A stretch of 64,000 bases of DNA from DAISIL01 sp036822015 (GTDB lineage Bacteria; Bacteroidota; Bacteroidia; Cytophagales; Bernardetiaceae). The notes beneath the pieces are model-generated. The model was given only the letters and a program-made list of their open reading frames with translations. It did not search any database and was not told the DNA's origin. The stretch lies in the NCBI GenBank assembly GCA_036822015.1, contig DAISIL010000005.1, positions 38,603-102,602 on the forward strand, read 5' to 3'. Positions 17,391 to 26,553 of the stretch are shown one piece after another (positions within the stretch are counted from its first letter, which is position 1; the number at the start of each line of letters is the position of its first letter). The position numbers were made by a program, and so were the translations under genes.

Positions 17391-19592
17391 TCAGTGTAGG
17401 TGTTGTACGCGGCGTTCGTGGGTCTCGAGGAGCTTCCAATACACAATCGGAATTTCGATCAGGAGTGCCGAAGGAATGGTACAGAGCAAGACATCGCTGG
17501 TCATCACGACCCGAAAACTGTGGGGATGCGCAAAAAAACGCTCCAAACTAAAAAAATCGCCTGCCTCCAGCGTTTCGGACTTGCTATCGTTGATATGGAG
17601 GGTTGCCGCTCCGCGCACCAGTACGTAGAGGTCTGTTTGGGCCGAGAAGGCAAGTGCCGTGCCGGCGGGCAGTTGCTGGTAGTCCATCTGTTGGGCAATC
17701 CTTGCCAGGATGGGAAAAGAGACCACCTCCCCGAAGAGCCAGGTTTTTTCGAGGAACAGAATGTTTTCTTCGAGTTGGCGCAACTGGTCATAGAGACCGT
17801 TGCGGCGCACAAAGTCGTGGTAGGCTTTGGCAGGCAAACACAAGATATTCAGATGACTAGCCGCCCAATAGGCGTGTTGGGTGGCCAGCCCCAAATAACC
17901 CGAATAAAAACCAATCAAGGAACCAGCCGGAAAAGTGCTCAGGTTACCCGTAGATTTTTCGATGAACTCCACCGATCCGGTAAGCAGCAAAAAGACCTCC
18001 TCCAGTCGTTGTTGTTCTTTCAGGAGTAGCGTACCGGCATTGACCGAACGGATGGGGTGGTTGAGGAGGTAGTTAATTTCGTGATCTGGGGCATCGGGAA
18101 AATAAAACCGCAGATGCTTGCGGGCGTAGTCAATGAGGTAGTTGTGCTTGGCCGGAATCAGGACATCAACCATCCCGAAGGCAGCCACCGATCCGATCTC
18201 CCGTTGCTTGGGTGGGAGGGCTTCGGAGGTGTGGGCCAGGAGCAGTTTCTCGGATGTGTCGTGGATGTAATCCTCGGCATCTCCATGAATCAGTCCCCCG
18301 CCAATATCGACTTTTTTTAGGTTAGCGTATCTCAAATAGCCCTCCATGATCTCCCGAAACCGTTCGGGCGTAATCCCGCGCTTGTCTCGCTCATCGGCGA
18401 TCATCCCCCGAAAGACCCGCTCCGAGACCACATCGGCCAGGTGGGCGTAGGTTTGGTAGGCATCACCCCAACGCGCCCGAAAGAAAAAAATGTTTGTCTC
18501 GACGGGATGAGGCGAGTAAAGCGGCATCACGTCTAGCCCATCGACGTTGTTCCATTGATCGAAAGCCAGATCGTGGATATGAAAGAAATCTTCAAACCGC
18601 TGTTCTTCAATGTTCATCAGGGCGCACAACTTTTTGGTAACCGAAGCCCTGACCAGCGGCGTAGCGAAGTACTTGAGCCGACGATCGGTACGGATGAGCG
18701 TCGTCAGGCCGGCAAAGTGATCGTCGTGGGCGTGCGTATGGAAGATGCCCTCTATCTCATTGACACTGATGCCGAGGTAGCGTAGGCTTGAAAGAATGTT
18801 GGGTCCGGCATCAATCAAGTAGAGTTTGCCCTGAAAGACAATAATACTGGCCATGCAAGGGCGATGGATGTCCCAGCCGTCGCCTTCGCCCGAGTGGATG
18901 ATCGAAAAATAATCGCGGGCGATGTTGTGATAGCTCAACTGATACGAAGGCGTGTAGGTTTGTCCCGCTTTGAGGTTCAAGTCCACGGTAACGGATTCGC
19001 CCTTGTACAAAAATGTATAGACGTTGAGACTTTGGCGACGCAAGTACAACCCCTCTGGGTGCAGCAGAATTTCTTGGGTCTCTTCGATGGGAGAGAGATC
19101 GAGGAGCTCCTCGGGGCGCGTAATTTTGCCGAAGGCAAAATGAAGTTTGATACGCATCATCTGCTCGGCTTCCTCGGCTGGTATGCCCGTCTGGATGATC
19201 TCTTCGGTGGAGGTCAAGCCATAGTTTCCGCGATAGATATAGGCCAGCTGGGCTTTGAGCTGGGCCGGCGATCCGATGAGGCGGGGTTTGCGTCCGGTGT
19301 TGTTGGGATGATTGGGGAGGATCATGCCTTGCAAATAGAGCATCTGCAAGACGGGAAACTCGGTAAGGTTGGAGAAACTACCGTTTTGTCGGAGGACATC
19401 GGAGAGCAGGATGGCATTGGGCCCCGTCTCAAAGGATACACCATCTTTGGATACCTGCTCGATCAGTCCGCGTTTGCGGAGGTGCTTGATGGCATCGGCT
19501 GGACAACCACACAAAATGCACAGGTCTAGTTCGGGTATTTCTACCCAATGAATACCCGTGCTGATGTGGAGTGTACGTATCTGTTGCGCCAT
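17391..19592 (-). CDS. Metallo-beta-lactamase fold protein with C-terminal cyclic-nucleotide-binding-like domains
   Basis: 733 aa. The N-terminal region has a Cys cluster (Cys25, Cys28, Cys30 in LCILCGCPADAIKHL) and conserved blocks SFETGPNAILLSD, EFPVLQMLYLQGMI and NNTGRKPRLIGSP. Residues about 235-480 are a metallo-beta-lactamase fold with LIDAGPN and the metal-binding HTHAHDDHFAG at about 285-295. The last 230 residues hold one or two cNMP-binding-like beta-rolls (VFLLLTGSVEFIEKSTG, FPAGSLIGFYSG; LYVLVRGAATLHIND, LEAGDFFSLERFF). The canonical phosphate-binding cassette (GExA/RxA) is not evident, so nucleotide binding is uncertain. Resembles a little-studied family of MBL/cNMP proteins. Starts 5 nt after the ftsZ stop, so it is almost certainly cotranscribed with ftsZ. 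Function unknown; possible hydrolase. Confidence 0.82.
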   Translation of the reverse strand: MAQQIRTLHISTGIHWVEIPELDLCILCGCPADAIKHLRKRGLIEQVSKDGVSFETGPNAILLSDVLRQNGSFSNLTEFPVLQMLYLQGMILPNHPNNTGRKPRLIGSPAQLKAQLAYIYRGNYGLTSTEEIIQTGIPAEEAEQMMRIKLHFAFGKITRPEELLDLSPIEETQEILLHPEGLYLRRQSLNVYTFLYKGESVTVDLNLKAGQTYTPSYQLSYHNIARDYFSIIHSGEGDGWDIHRPCMASIIVFQGKLYLIDAGPNILSSLRYLGISVNEIEGIFHTHAHDDHFAGLTTLIRTDRRLKYFATPLVRASVTKKLCALMNIEEQRFEDFFHIHDLAFDQWNNVDGLDVMPLYSPHPVETNIFFFRARWGDAYQTYAHLADVVSERVFRGMIADERDKRGITPERFREIMEGYLRYANLKKVDIGGGLIHGDAEDYIHDTSEKLLLAHTSEALPPKQREIGSVAAFGMVDVLIPAKHNYLIDYARKHLRFYFPDAPDHEINYLLNHPIRSVNAGTLLLKEQQRLEEVFLLLTGSVEFIEKSTGNLSTFPAGSLIGFYSGYLGLATQHAYWAASHLNILCLPAKAYHDFVRRNGLYDQLRQLEENILFLEKTWLFGEVVSFPILARIAQQMDYQQLPAGTALAFSAQTDLYVLVRGAATLHINDSKSETLEAGDFFSLERFFAHPHSFRVVMTSDVLLCTIPSALLIEIPIVYWKLLETHERRVQHLH

Positions 19593-19597
19593 AGCCG

Positions 19598-21049
19598 TTA
19601 GTCTTCGTCGCCAAACCGGCTTCGGAGCGTGCGGACTTGTGGCGTGCCTGGCGTTTCTTTGAGTTGGATGTTGCGCCGAAGGTAAGCTGGGGTATCTTTT
19701 CGCTCCTGGAGTTCCTGATCGCTCATTTCATTGACACTCTTGATGGGAGCAGGCTTAGTAGCCAAAGGGGTTCCGGTTGTTATTCGATTTACTTTTTTTT
19801 TTTCGCGTTCTTCCCGTTCTGGATCGGGAGCTGGGTAGTGATCGTCCTCGAGGTTATAGACGGTTCGCTCTCGTCGGGTAGGTTCGCTCCTTCGTGGCGG
19901 CGGCTGGTCTTGCTCATCGTCCTGATCCGTAGCTGGAGGGCGACTGACGGGGCGATCAAAAAAATCTTTTCGTTCAAAAGTGCGCTCGTCCACCTTGACG
20001 CGGTTTTTGACGTGTTTGTTGGGCTTACTTAGGTCATATACCCGCCGTTCGGAGGTCTGGGGAAAATCTGGGTCGCGCTCCTCAAATCCCGTTGCGATGA
20101 TCGTTACGCTGATGCTATCGCCGAGGGTTTCGTCGATGGCCTGCCCAAAGATAATTTCGGCTTCTTCGCCGGCTTGCTCCTGGGCATAGTCGGTGATCTC
20201 TTCGAGTTCTTCCATCTGGAAGGTATCCTCATCGCCCACCACGATACTCAACAAGATGTACTTGGCACCGTAGATGTCCGTGTTGTTGAGGAGGGGTGAG
20301 GTGATGGCACCTTCGGCGGCGCGTCGGGCGCGGTTTTCGCCTTCGGCTGTGGCAGATCCCATGACGGCAGCCCCGGCATCTTTCATTACCGTTCGGACAT
20401 CTTCAAAGTCCACGTTGATGGTTCCCGAAACGGTGATGATCTCGGCGATGGATTTGGCTGCCTTCGTCAGGACGTTATCGGCTTGCCTAAATGCCTCACG
20501 CATAGAGGCTTTTCCATAGACATCACGCAGGCGATCATTCAGGATCACGAGTACGGTATCGCAGTAGGCGCGGAGTTCGTCGATGCCTTCTTTGGCGCGT
20601 ACCCGCTTGGGTTTTCCCTCAAAACTAAAAGGAGCCGTTACGATACCGACGGTCAGGATGTCGAGTTCGCGGGCTACTTCGGCAATAACGGGAGCAGCAC
20701 CTGTACCGGTTCCGCCGCCCATACCTGCCGTGATGAAGAGCATTTTGGTATTGTGGCTTAAAATTTCACGCAACTCCTCTTTGTTTTCGAGGGCGGCATT
20801 GTGTCCGCGTTCGGGGTTGGCACCTGCACCCAAACCGGCCGTGAGGTTACGCCCAATTTGTATTTTGTTGGGTACAGGACTCATGTCCAAGGCCTGAATG
20901 TCCGTGTTACAGATATAAAATTCAACACCCCGAATGCCCTGCTTGTACATGTGTCCAACGGCATTGCCTCCACCTCCGCCAACGCCAATGACCTTAATGA
21001 TAGGCGTTTCGTGGGGGTCTTCTAGTCCCGGTAATTTTTTGTTCATCAT
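19598..21049 (-). CDS. ftsZ: Cell division GTPase FtsZ
   Basis: About 483 aa from the ATG at 21049 (MMNKKLPG). GTPase domain with IKVIGVGGGGGNAV, NTDIQALDMS, the tubulin signature GGGTGTGAAP, and the T7-loop region (NVDFEDVRTVMKDAGAAVMG) carrying the catalytic Asp. A long acidic/basic low-complexity linker follows (about 330-455: DQDDEQDQPPP, EREEREKKK). The C-terminus reads DTPAYLRRNIQL, the conserved CTP peptide region (TPAYLRR) that contacts FtsA and other partners, plus a short extension. It polymerises into the Z-ring. FtsA, FtsQ and mur genes are absent from the neighbourhood; the downstream partner is the MBL/cNMP gene. Confidence 0.98.
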   Translation of the reverse strand: MMNKKLPGLEDPHETPIIKVIGVGGGGGNAVGHMYKQGIRGVEFYICNTDIQALDMSPVPNKIQIGRNLTAGLGAGANPERGHNAALENKEELREILSHNTKMLFITAGMGGGTGTGAAPVIAEVARELDILTVGIVTAPFSFEGKPKRVRAKEGIDELRAYCDTVLVILNDRLRDVYGKASMREAFRQADNVLTKAAKSIAEIITVSGTINVDFEDVRTVMKDAGAAVMGSATAEGENRARRAAEGAITSPLLNNTDIYGAKYILLSIVVGDEDTFQMEELEEITDYAQEQAGEEAEIIFGQAIDETLGDSISVTIIATGFEERDPDFPQTSERRVYDLSKPNKHVKNRVKVDERTFERKDFFDRPVSRPPATDQDDEQDQPPPRRSEPTRRERTVYNLEDDHYPAPDPEREEREKKKVNRITTGTPLATKPAPIKSVNEMSDQELQERKDTPAYLRRNIQLKETPGTPQVRTLRSRFGDED

Positions 21050-21100
21050 GAAAAAGTTGCGCTGCTTTCTTAATATCAAGGCATAATATCAAATATCCTA

Positions 21101-21108
21101 CAAAAATA
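21101..21108 (-). promoter_or_regulatory. -7 promoter element of ftsZ
   Basis: The minus strand reads TATTTTTG (TAnnTTTG), in an AT-rich gap between coxC and ftsZ, about 50 nt before the start codon. Suggests ftsZ has its own promoter. Confidence 0.5.
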
Positions 21109-21148
21109 CAAACAACAGCAGAAAAAAAAAACAAAAACACTTTTTTTC

Positions 21149-21748
21149 TTAGCGATTCAAGAGCATAAAGAGAAAAAGATAAAGCCAAAGGGCATCCAGG
21201 AAGTGCCAAAACGTCGTACACATCCGTATCGTGAGCATGGACTTAGCGTGTACCTGGTAGAGAAAAGCCTTCACAAGCACCACCAACAGAAAGATCAGCC
21301 CTGCTACAATGTGTACCCCGTGCATCAAAGAAATCACATAAACAAACGATCCGGCGGGGTTGCTGCTCGTGCCAGCAAAATACACGCCGCCGCTGACCAT
21401 CTCGTTCCAGCCCATCACTTGCAAATACAAGAAAACCAATCCGAGGACAAAAGTCGTAAGGATCAATCCTTTAAGCGGAGCAATCAAATCGCGTCTGGCG
21501 GCATAAAAAGCGGCGTGCATCGTCAGGCTACTCACCAAAATCACACCCGAACTCCAATAAAAAAGCTGTGGAAGTTCAAAATACAGCCAGTTGCCATCGG
21601 CGCGACGGACAATATACGCACTCGTAAAAGCGGCAAACATCATCGTTACGCTCACCAAAATCAGCCACAACACAAAACGGTGGGGGTGCATCGAGCGGCT
21701 CGTTTGGTCGCGCTCATCCACGATGCGGTATTGTACATCTGTTGCCAT
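21149..21748 (-). CDS. Haem-copper oxidase subunit III
   Basis: 199 aa with five hydrophobic segments (LWLILVSVTMMFAAFTSAYI, SGVILVSSLTMHAAFYA, GLILTTFVLGLVFLYLQV, FVYVISLMHGVHIVAGLIFLL, FWHFLDALWLYLFLFMLL). The motifs HGVHIVAG and WHFLDALWLYLF are the subunit III signature. Short five-helix form found in caa3- and quinol-type oxidases of Bacteroidota. It stabilises the terminal oxidase in the inner membrane. Subunits I, II and IV are not in this window, so the gene is either detached or a paralogue. It lies 75 nt downstream of a glycosyltransferase gene on the same strand. Confidence 0.9.
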   Translation of the reverse strand: MATDVQYRIVDERDQTSRSMHPHRFVLWLILVSVTMMFAAFTSAYIVRRADGNWLYFELPQLFYWSSGVILVSSLTMHAAFYAARRDLIAPLKGLILTTFVLGLVFLYLQVMGWNEMVSGGVYFAGTSSNPAGSFVYVISLMHGVHIVAGLIFLLVVLVKAFLYQVHAKSMLTIRMCTTFWHFLDALWLYLFLFMLLNR

Positions 21749-21823
21749 AGTGCAAAAATCATTTTTTTATTTGTCCATAATAACATCCCGTATCGCCTCT
21801 TGTTTGGAGGCAAGGCAAGAAAG

Positions 21824-22921
21824 CTAAGTCCGATGGTAGTAACGGCCTTTCCATTGGTATTTTTTTCTACGAAAAACCAAAAAACCAAAGAAAAGTGCGT
21901 AAAAACTGTACAGCCCTTGCGCCAACGGAATCCATACGCGCTGGCGCGATTGCCCCAAAAAGCGCAACCACAGGGCCAGCACCCCCAGCTCCGTCAGGAC
22001 TTTGAGACACAAGCCCACCCACAGGTAACCCTCTACCCACCACAGCCAGGCGAGCAGATGCAGCCCATGAAACGACACCACTGCCAGGGCCAGCAGCGGT
22101 GTTGCCCGGCCTTGCCCGGATTGCCACTTGCTGGCCCAGCGCAGGCGTTGCTGAACAAAATCGGTGAGCTGTACCTGGGGACGAGTCTGGACAATGGCAT
22201 CCGAAGATTTCAAAAAATGCACCTTGCCAGGAAAAGCCATGTTCATTTTTTCTAACAAAAAAATATCATCGCCCGAGGGCAAATGCTGATGCCCCGCAAA
22301 ACCACCGACGGATACAAAAGCTGCCTTGTCGTAGCAGAGGTTGGCCCCGTTAGCCAAAACGGGATGCCCCTTGCGTAGCAGCACCGCCCCCGTCCCGATC
22401 AGGGACGCAAACTCAACCGACTGCAAATGCGCCCACCACCCTCGGCCGCTCATACGGACGGGGCCCGAAAGCAAGACCGCTCCTGTGGTGCGCTTGGCCG
22501 CCGCAAAAGCCGCCAACCAGTGCGGCGATACCACACAGTCGCCGTCGGTCGTCAGGAGGGTCGGGAAACGCGCAGCAGCGATGCCCCGCAAAAGAGCTGC
22601 TTTTTTGCCGCTTACTTCGGGGGAGTTGTGGAGGAGGCGCAAGGCAAAGGTGTATTTTGCCTGGGCCTGGCGCAGCAGCGTTACGGTTGTGTCGTTGGAG
22701 TGGTCATTGATAAAAATGACCTCAAAAGCATCTCGGGGATAGATCAGTTGCTCCAGGGCATCCAGTAAGGCAGGCAAGTGATCGGCTTCGTTGCGCACGG
22801 CTACCAGCACCGAAAAGCCTACGGTTCCGCTGGTATCTCGGGCAGTAAAGAGCGGCATTCGTTGCCAGATCACCCAAAGATACCCCATCATGCAGGCATA
22901 GCCCAACAAAACTAACCACAA
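21824..22921 (-). CDS. Membrane glycosyltransferase, family 2
   Basis: 365 aa. One N-terminal membrane helix (WLVLLGYACMMGYLWVIW), then a GT-A domain: SVLVAVRNEADHLPALLDAL, IFINDHSNDTT, the metal-binding TTDGDC, GANLCYDKAAFVSVGGF, the acceptor-site SGDDIFLLEKM and the processive-type QQRLRWASKW. The C-terminal part holds two or three more membrane helices. This layout matches GT2 enzymes of the polysaccharide/glycolipid synthesis type acting at the cytoplasmic face. Substrate unknown. No other polysaccharide genes are adjacent. Confidence 0.87.
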   Translation of the reverse strand: MWLVLLGYACMMGYLWVIWQRMPLFTARDTSGTVGFSVLVAVRNEADHLPALLDALEQLIYPRDAFEVIFINDHSNDTTVTLLRQAQAKYTFALRLLHNSPEVSGKKAALLRGIAAARFPTLLTTDGDCVVSPHWLAAFAAAKRTTGAVLLSGPVRMSGRGWWAHLQSVEFASLIGTGAVLLRKGHPVLANGANLCYDKAAFVSVGGFAGHQHLPSGDDIFLLEKMNMAFPGKVHFLKSSDAIVQTRPQVQLTDFVQQRLRWASKWQSGQGRATPLLALAVVSFHGLHLLAWLWWVEGYLWVGLCLKVLTELGVLALWLRFLGQSRQRVWIPLAQGLYSFYALFFGFLVFRRKKYQWKGRYYHRT

Positions 22922-22943
22922 AAAAAAACCATTTTCGTCAGCG

Positions 22944-22977
22944 TTTGGAGAATATTAGGCAAGTTGCGTATCTTTTG
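22944..22977 (+). promoter_or_regulatory. Candidate promoter of the TPR lipoprotein operon
   Basis: TTTG at 22944-22947 and TATCTTTTG at 22969-22977 (one base longer than TAnnTTTG), 21 nt apart, in the divergent gap with the glycosyltransferase. An unusually strong Shine-Dalgarno (GGAGGAGAAGAG) then precedes the ATG at 23017, which fixes that start. Confidence 0.4.
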
Positions 22978-23016
22978 CGTAGCAAACAAAAAACAAAAGC
23001 CATCGGAGGAGAAGAG

Positions 23017-24138
23017 ATGTGCAGGGAGTTATATCGTGCTTGTGTTTATGGGTTGATCGGACTGCTGATCTGGGCTACCGCCTGTACGCCTTCGGGGGGG
23101 GAGCGGGTAGCCTTGCTTGCCCCGCCCTTGCCTGCCCTTGAGGTGCTACGCGCCGAGCAGATCGACTATTTGAGCCAACACATTCAGGATGAAGCCCAAG
23201 TACCTGCTCATTGGTACGCACGGCGCGGCTTACTGCATCTCCAAAACCGCAAAGAAAACCTAGCCATCGCTGACCTAGAAGCCGCCCTAGCCCAGGAATC
23301 CCAACGCCCCCACTGGTGGCTAGGGCTGGCCAAAGCCTATCTCATCAAGCGCGACACGACCAAAGCCCTATCGGCCGCCCATCAAGCCGAACGCCTCCAC
23401 GAATCCTCCCCCGATCTTTACAAAATCTTAGCCCAGATATACTTCGGTAAGCGAGAGTTTCTTCGATCGGTGCGGTATTGGGAACAGTTTCAGGAGACCT
23501 TCCCCGAAGATGGCACCGCTTTCCTGATGAGCGGACGCGCTTTTGTGGCCCTGGGCGATACCTCCGAAGCCCTGTACCGCTTTGGGCAAGCCCTATGCTA
23601 TGCCCAGGACTCGATGCCGGCGTATCTGGATATACTGGATGTTCATTTGTCTGGTAATCAATGGTTTATTGCTCGATCTGTGGCCCGGCAGATACGTGAT
23701 CGTCTCCCCACCAACGCCGAGTGGGCCTACCGCTATGCCCACATTCAACGCTACCTCGGCAAGCCCGATAGTGCCTTTTTGCTGTGGCAGCAAGCCGTTG
23801 CCGATGATAGCACTTTTGTCCCTGCCCAACGAGATCTGGCCGACTTTTACTTCCAACGCAAAGCCTACACCCTGGCTCTTCCCCACCTCGAAGCCGTCCT
23901 GCGCTATCGCCCCAAAGACCCGCTAGCCAACCAATACATGGGGCATTTGGACGAGTACCGCAAACTCGACTACACCCAGGCCAGCCAACGCTACCAAACC
24001 GCCCTACAAACCGACAGCCTAAACCCCTATCTCCAACAAAGCCTACGCCGCATCGCCTGGAAACAACGCCGAGATTCGCTCCGCGCCCTAGGCCTTTGGC
24101 GAGAGCCAGACACCACCACCACCACCACAAACGACTAA
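23017..24138 (+). CDS. TPR-containing lipoprotein
   Basis: 373 aa. Start chosen at 23017 because of the GGAGGA-type ribosome site and because the longer ATG at 22945 overlaps the promoter. N-terminal hydrophobic segment followed by a lipobox-like WATAC with Cys22 as the acylated residue. The rest is TPR-like helical pairs (ENLAIADLEAALAQESQ, DTTKALSAAHQAERLH, REFLRSVRYWEQFQE, DTSEALYRFGQALCYA, KPDSAFLLWQQAVADD, KAYTLALPHLEAVLRY). The C-terminus has a Thr tract encoded by an ACC triplet repeat (about 24111-24128). Probably an outer-membrane or periplasmic scaffold. Followed after 7 nt by the desuccinylase-like gene. Confidence 0.8.
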   Translation: MCRELYRACVYGLIGLLIWATACTPSGGERVALLAPPLPALEVLRAEQIDYLSQHIQDEAQVPAHWYARRGLLHLQNRKENLAIADLEAALAQESQRPHWWLGLAKAYLIKRDTTKALSAAHQAERLHESSPDLYKILAQIYFGKREFLRSVRYWEQFQETFPEDGTAFLMSGRAFVALGDTSEALYRFGQALCYAQDSMPAYLDILDVHLSGNQWFIARSVARQIRDRLPTNAEWAYRYAHIQRYLGKPDSAFLLWQQAVADDSTFVPAQRDLADFYFQRKAYTLALPHLEAVLRYRPKDPLANQYMGHLDEYRKLDYTQASQRYQTALQTDSLNPYLQQSLRRIAWKQRRDSLRALGLWREPDTTTTTTND

Positions 24139-24145
24139 CTTTCTT

Positions 24146-25111
24146 ATGCAGCGTTACCTAGACATCGAAGTCATTACGCGCCTTCACTTGCAGGAGGTTC
24201 CCCAGGGTGTACTCAAAAAGTACTGGTTGCACCTGATCTCCAACGGCATGGCCCAGCCTGTTTATCTGCCCCTGATGGTCATTCGCGGGCATGAGCCTGG
24301 CCCTATCGTCGGCGTTACGGCCGGCGTACACGGCAACGAACTCAACGGCGTACCGGTGGTGCAGCAACTTTTTGCTGACATCGACCCGACGCAACTCCGA
24401 GGCACACTCATCGGTGTACCGGCGGTCAATGTGCTATCGCTCCTGAGCAACGAACGCCGCTTCCTGGATGGCGAAGACCTCAACCGCATCATGCCCGGCA
24501 AGAAAAACGGCAACCGCAGCCAGATTTATGCCTACCGCTTCGTCAATCGGATCATCAAAGAACTCGAGTACCTCATCGACCTGCACACGGCAAGCAATGG
24601 ACGCGTCAACTCCCACTACATCCGAGCCGATATGCGTCGCCGAACGACCTCCAAGATGGCCACGCTCCAAAACGCCCAAATCATCCTCAACAACGCCGGC
24701 ACCGATGGTACCCTACGCAGTGCCGCCGCTGATCTGGGGGTACATGCCATTACGGTAGAAGTCGGTGATCCGAACAAGTTTCAGGAGCGGATGATTCAAT
24801 CGGGGCTAACGGGAATTTTTAATATTTTGTATCACCTCGAAATGCTTGATGGTCAGGTTATTGCACCTGTAACCCCTGCCGTGCGCTGCCGGCAGTCGTA
24901 CTGGATATACGCTGATCGTGGGGGGATTTTGGAGGTTTTTCCGCCCTTAGCTACTCGGGTGAACAAGGGAGACCGGATCGCGCTCATTCGGGATGTCTTT
25001 GGGGAGGTCATCAAAGAATATCGAGCGCCCGAGGCGGGTATCGTTATCGGCAAAAGCGTACATCCGGTCAATCAGACGGGAGGACGGATCTTGCATCTGG
25101 GAGTCGTTTAG
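24146..25111 (+). CDS. Succinylglutamate desuccinylase/aspartoacylase-family zinc hydrolase
   Basis: 321 aa, M14-like carboxypeptidase fold. Zinc site: GVTAGVHGNELNGVP (His and Glu of HGNE) and the later His in LIDLHTASNGR; the general-base Glu is in AITVEVGDP. Other family blocks: RFLDGEDLNRIMPG and the C-terminal beta-barrel (ADRGGILEVFPPLATRVNKGDRIA). These enzymes cleave an acyl group from an amino acid or related amide; the true substrate is unknown. Cotranscribed with the TPR lipoprotein. Its stop overlaps the convergent HPt gene by 4 nt. Confidence 0.9.
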   Translation: MQRYLDIEVITRLHLQEVPQGVLKKYWLHLISNGMAQPVYLPLMVIRGHEPGPIVGVTAGVHGNELNGVPVVQQLFADIDPTQLRGTLIGVPAVNVLSLLSNERRFLDGEDLNRIMPGKKNGNRSQIYAYRFVNRIIKELEYLIDLHTASNGRVNSHYIRADMRRRTTSKMATLQNAQIILNNAGTDGTLRSAAADLGVHAITVEVGDPNKFQERMIQSGLTGIFNILYHLEMLDGQVIAPVTPAVRCRQSYWIYADRGGILEVFPPLATRVNKGDRIALIRDVFGEVIKEYRAPEAGIVIGKSVHPVNQTGGRILHLGVV

Positions 25112-26550
25112 CCGATGGCCTCCATGTTTTGCCGTACTTGTGCCAAAATATCTACCGATGCCTCCAGGACGGCTTCCAGATGTGCTTCGATTTCCTCCGA
25201 ACTCAACTGGTTTTCCTGGCTGGCTTCGATGGCACTTAGGGTTTTGTTGAAGGCATCCAGGTTGGTGTAGGCAGTACAGGACTTGAACTTGTGGGCTGTT
25301 TCTTGGAGGGCTTGGATGTCTCCGGTTTCCCATTCGTGTTGCATCTTGAGGGGATATTCTTCGAGGTTTTTTTCGAGGATGCCCAGGAGGTTGCGCATCA
25401 TCTCGGGTTGGTCGTCCACGATCTGTCGGATGTAAGACAGATCAAGCGCTTGCTTAGGAATCATTGTCTTGAGCGGTTTTGGTGATCGTAAGTAGGCGGT
25501 CAGCGTAGGGATGTCCTTGGGCGACCCGGGATAGGTACTATTGATTTGTAGATGGGCAATATAGGGATTTTTTGGGTTTTGGGTGATCCAGGACAAAAAA
25601 AATCCTGTTGTTTGTTGGACATCTGCTGCTTTTTGGGCCCAAAAGACCTCAAAACCCTGCTCAGTCAGGCTTTTGTGTAGCTGCTCATAATGCCCATCAG
25701 CATCTTGCCCCTCGAGCAGGACACGCGGGGCAGGCAGGGGAAGAAAAGGCACTTGCCACTCCGCTTGATCGTCGGCTGTGATGCAGAGTTTTTTTTGGTT
25801 GGGCAGCCATCGGAGGATAAGCCGTTGGGGCTTTGTGAGTAAGGCAGTCAGGAGCCAATACCGCCAGGTCTGGAATTGTCCTTGCCCGTACAAGTTGATT
25901 GGAATATCGTTTTCCCATCGGCAATCGGTCAGGTAGGGCTGCCAAACCTCCCAGACCTGAGAAGGCATCTGGGCAGGAAAAAACCGTGCCTCCAGAGGCT
26001 CGGGCGGGGTGTCGGTTTCGATGATGTGCAAGAGGTGAGCCAGTTCTTCGGACAGGCTCGGATGATGCGCCGCCACCAGGGGAAGTGCTATCGCCCGCCA
26101 ACGCATCAGGAGGGCGTAGCGAGCCGCTTCGATGCGTTGTTGCTCCTGGGACTGCTGGTTGAGCAGTTGTTTTTTGAGTTGGAGGATTTCTTGGGTCAGG
26201 GCAAAATATTGACCGTCGCGCTCGAGTTGTTTTCGCTCGAGTTGCTCATAAAAGTCGCTTCGGTCTTCAAAGACGATCTCCCAGACGATGCCCTCCTCCG
26301 TATCTCGGCAGCGCAAATGTGCATCGACGCGATAGCGGCCCAGGGTATGATCGTATAGGGTCAGGGTTTCATCTAGGGGTAGGTTTTGGAGAAGCTTTCT
26401 GGAAAGCCAGGGTAGGGTATCGAAGAGGGCGTGGGGGATGTTTCGTAGGGGCAGGAGGGTTTCGCAACTCTGCCGAACGTAGCCTTCCCAGTCAGTCAAG
26501 ACCCATTGGGTACCTCGGGCTAGGTGCGCTATTTTTTGTTCCTCCCCCAT
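25108..26550 (-). CDS. HPt-domain protein with degenerate sensor and receiver regions
   Basis: 480 aa, no signal peptide. Residues 1-110 look like a PAS-type sensor (TQWVLTDWEGYVRQSCETLL, ending IVWEIVFEDRSDFYEQLE), followed by a coiled coil (about 105-145). A middle region (about 150-265) has the size of a kinase core, but no clear HisKA phosphoacceptor or HATPase N/G boxes are visible. Residues about 270-365 resemble a receiver fold (PRVLLEGQDADGHYEQLHKSL) without the acidic phosphoacceptor pattern. The C-terminal 110 residues form an HPt domain with the phosphorylatable His in LQETAHKFKSCTAYTNL. This looks like a hybrid kinase reduced to a phosphotransfer carrier. Last gene of the dnaA-rsmH operon (3 nt after rsmH). 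Confidence 0.7.
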   Translation of the reverse strand: MGEEQKIAHLARGTQWVLTDWEGYVRQSCETLLPLRNIPHALFDTLPWLSRKLLQNLPLDETLTLYDHTLGRYRVDAHLRCRDTEEGIVWEIVFEDRSDFYEQLERKQLERDGQYFALTQEILQLKKQLLNQQSQEQQRIEAARYALLMRWRAIALPLVAAHHPSLSEELAHLLHIIETDTPPEPLEARFFPAQMPSQVWEVWQPYLTDCRWENDIPINLYGQGQFQTWRYWLLTALLTKPQRLILRWLPNQKKLCITADDQAEWQVPFLPLPAPRVLLEGQDADGHYEQLHKSLTEQGFEVFWAQKAADVQQTTGFFLSWITQNPKNPYIAHLQINSTYPGSPKDIPTLTAYLRSPKPLKTMIPKQALDLSYIRQIVDDQPEMMRNLLGILEKNLEEYPLKMQHEWETGDIQALQETAHKFKSCTAYTNLDAFNKTLSAIEASQENQLSSEEIEAHLEAVLEASVDILAQVRQNMEAIG

Positions 26551-26553
26551 GGC

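Noticed and set aside
24111..24130. ACC triplet repeat as a possible phase-variation tract
   Set aside because: Triplet unit keeps the frame and encodes a short Thr tail; length changes would not switch the gene.
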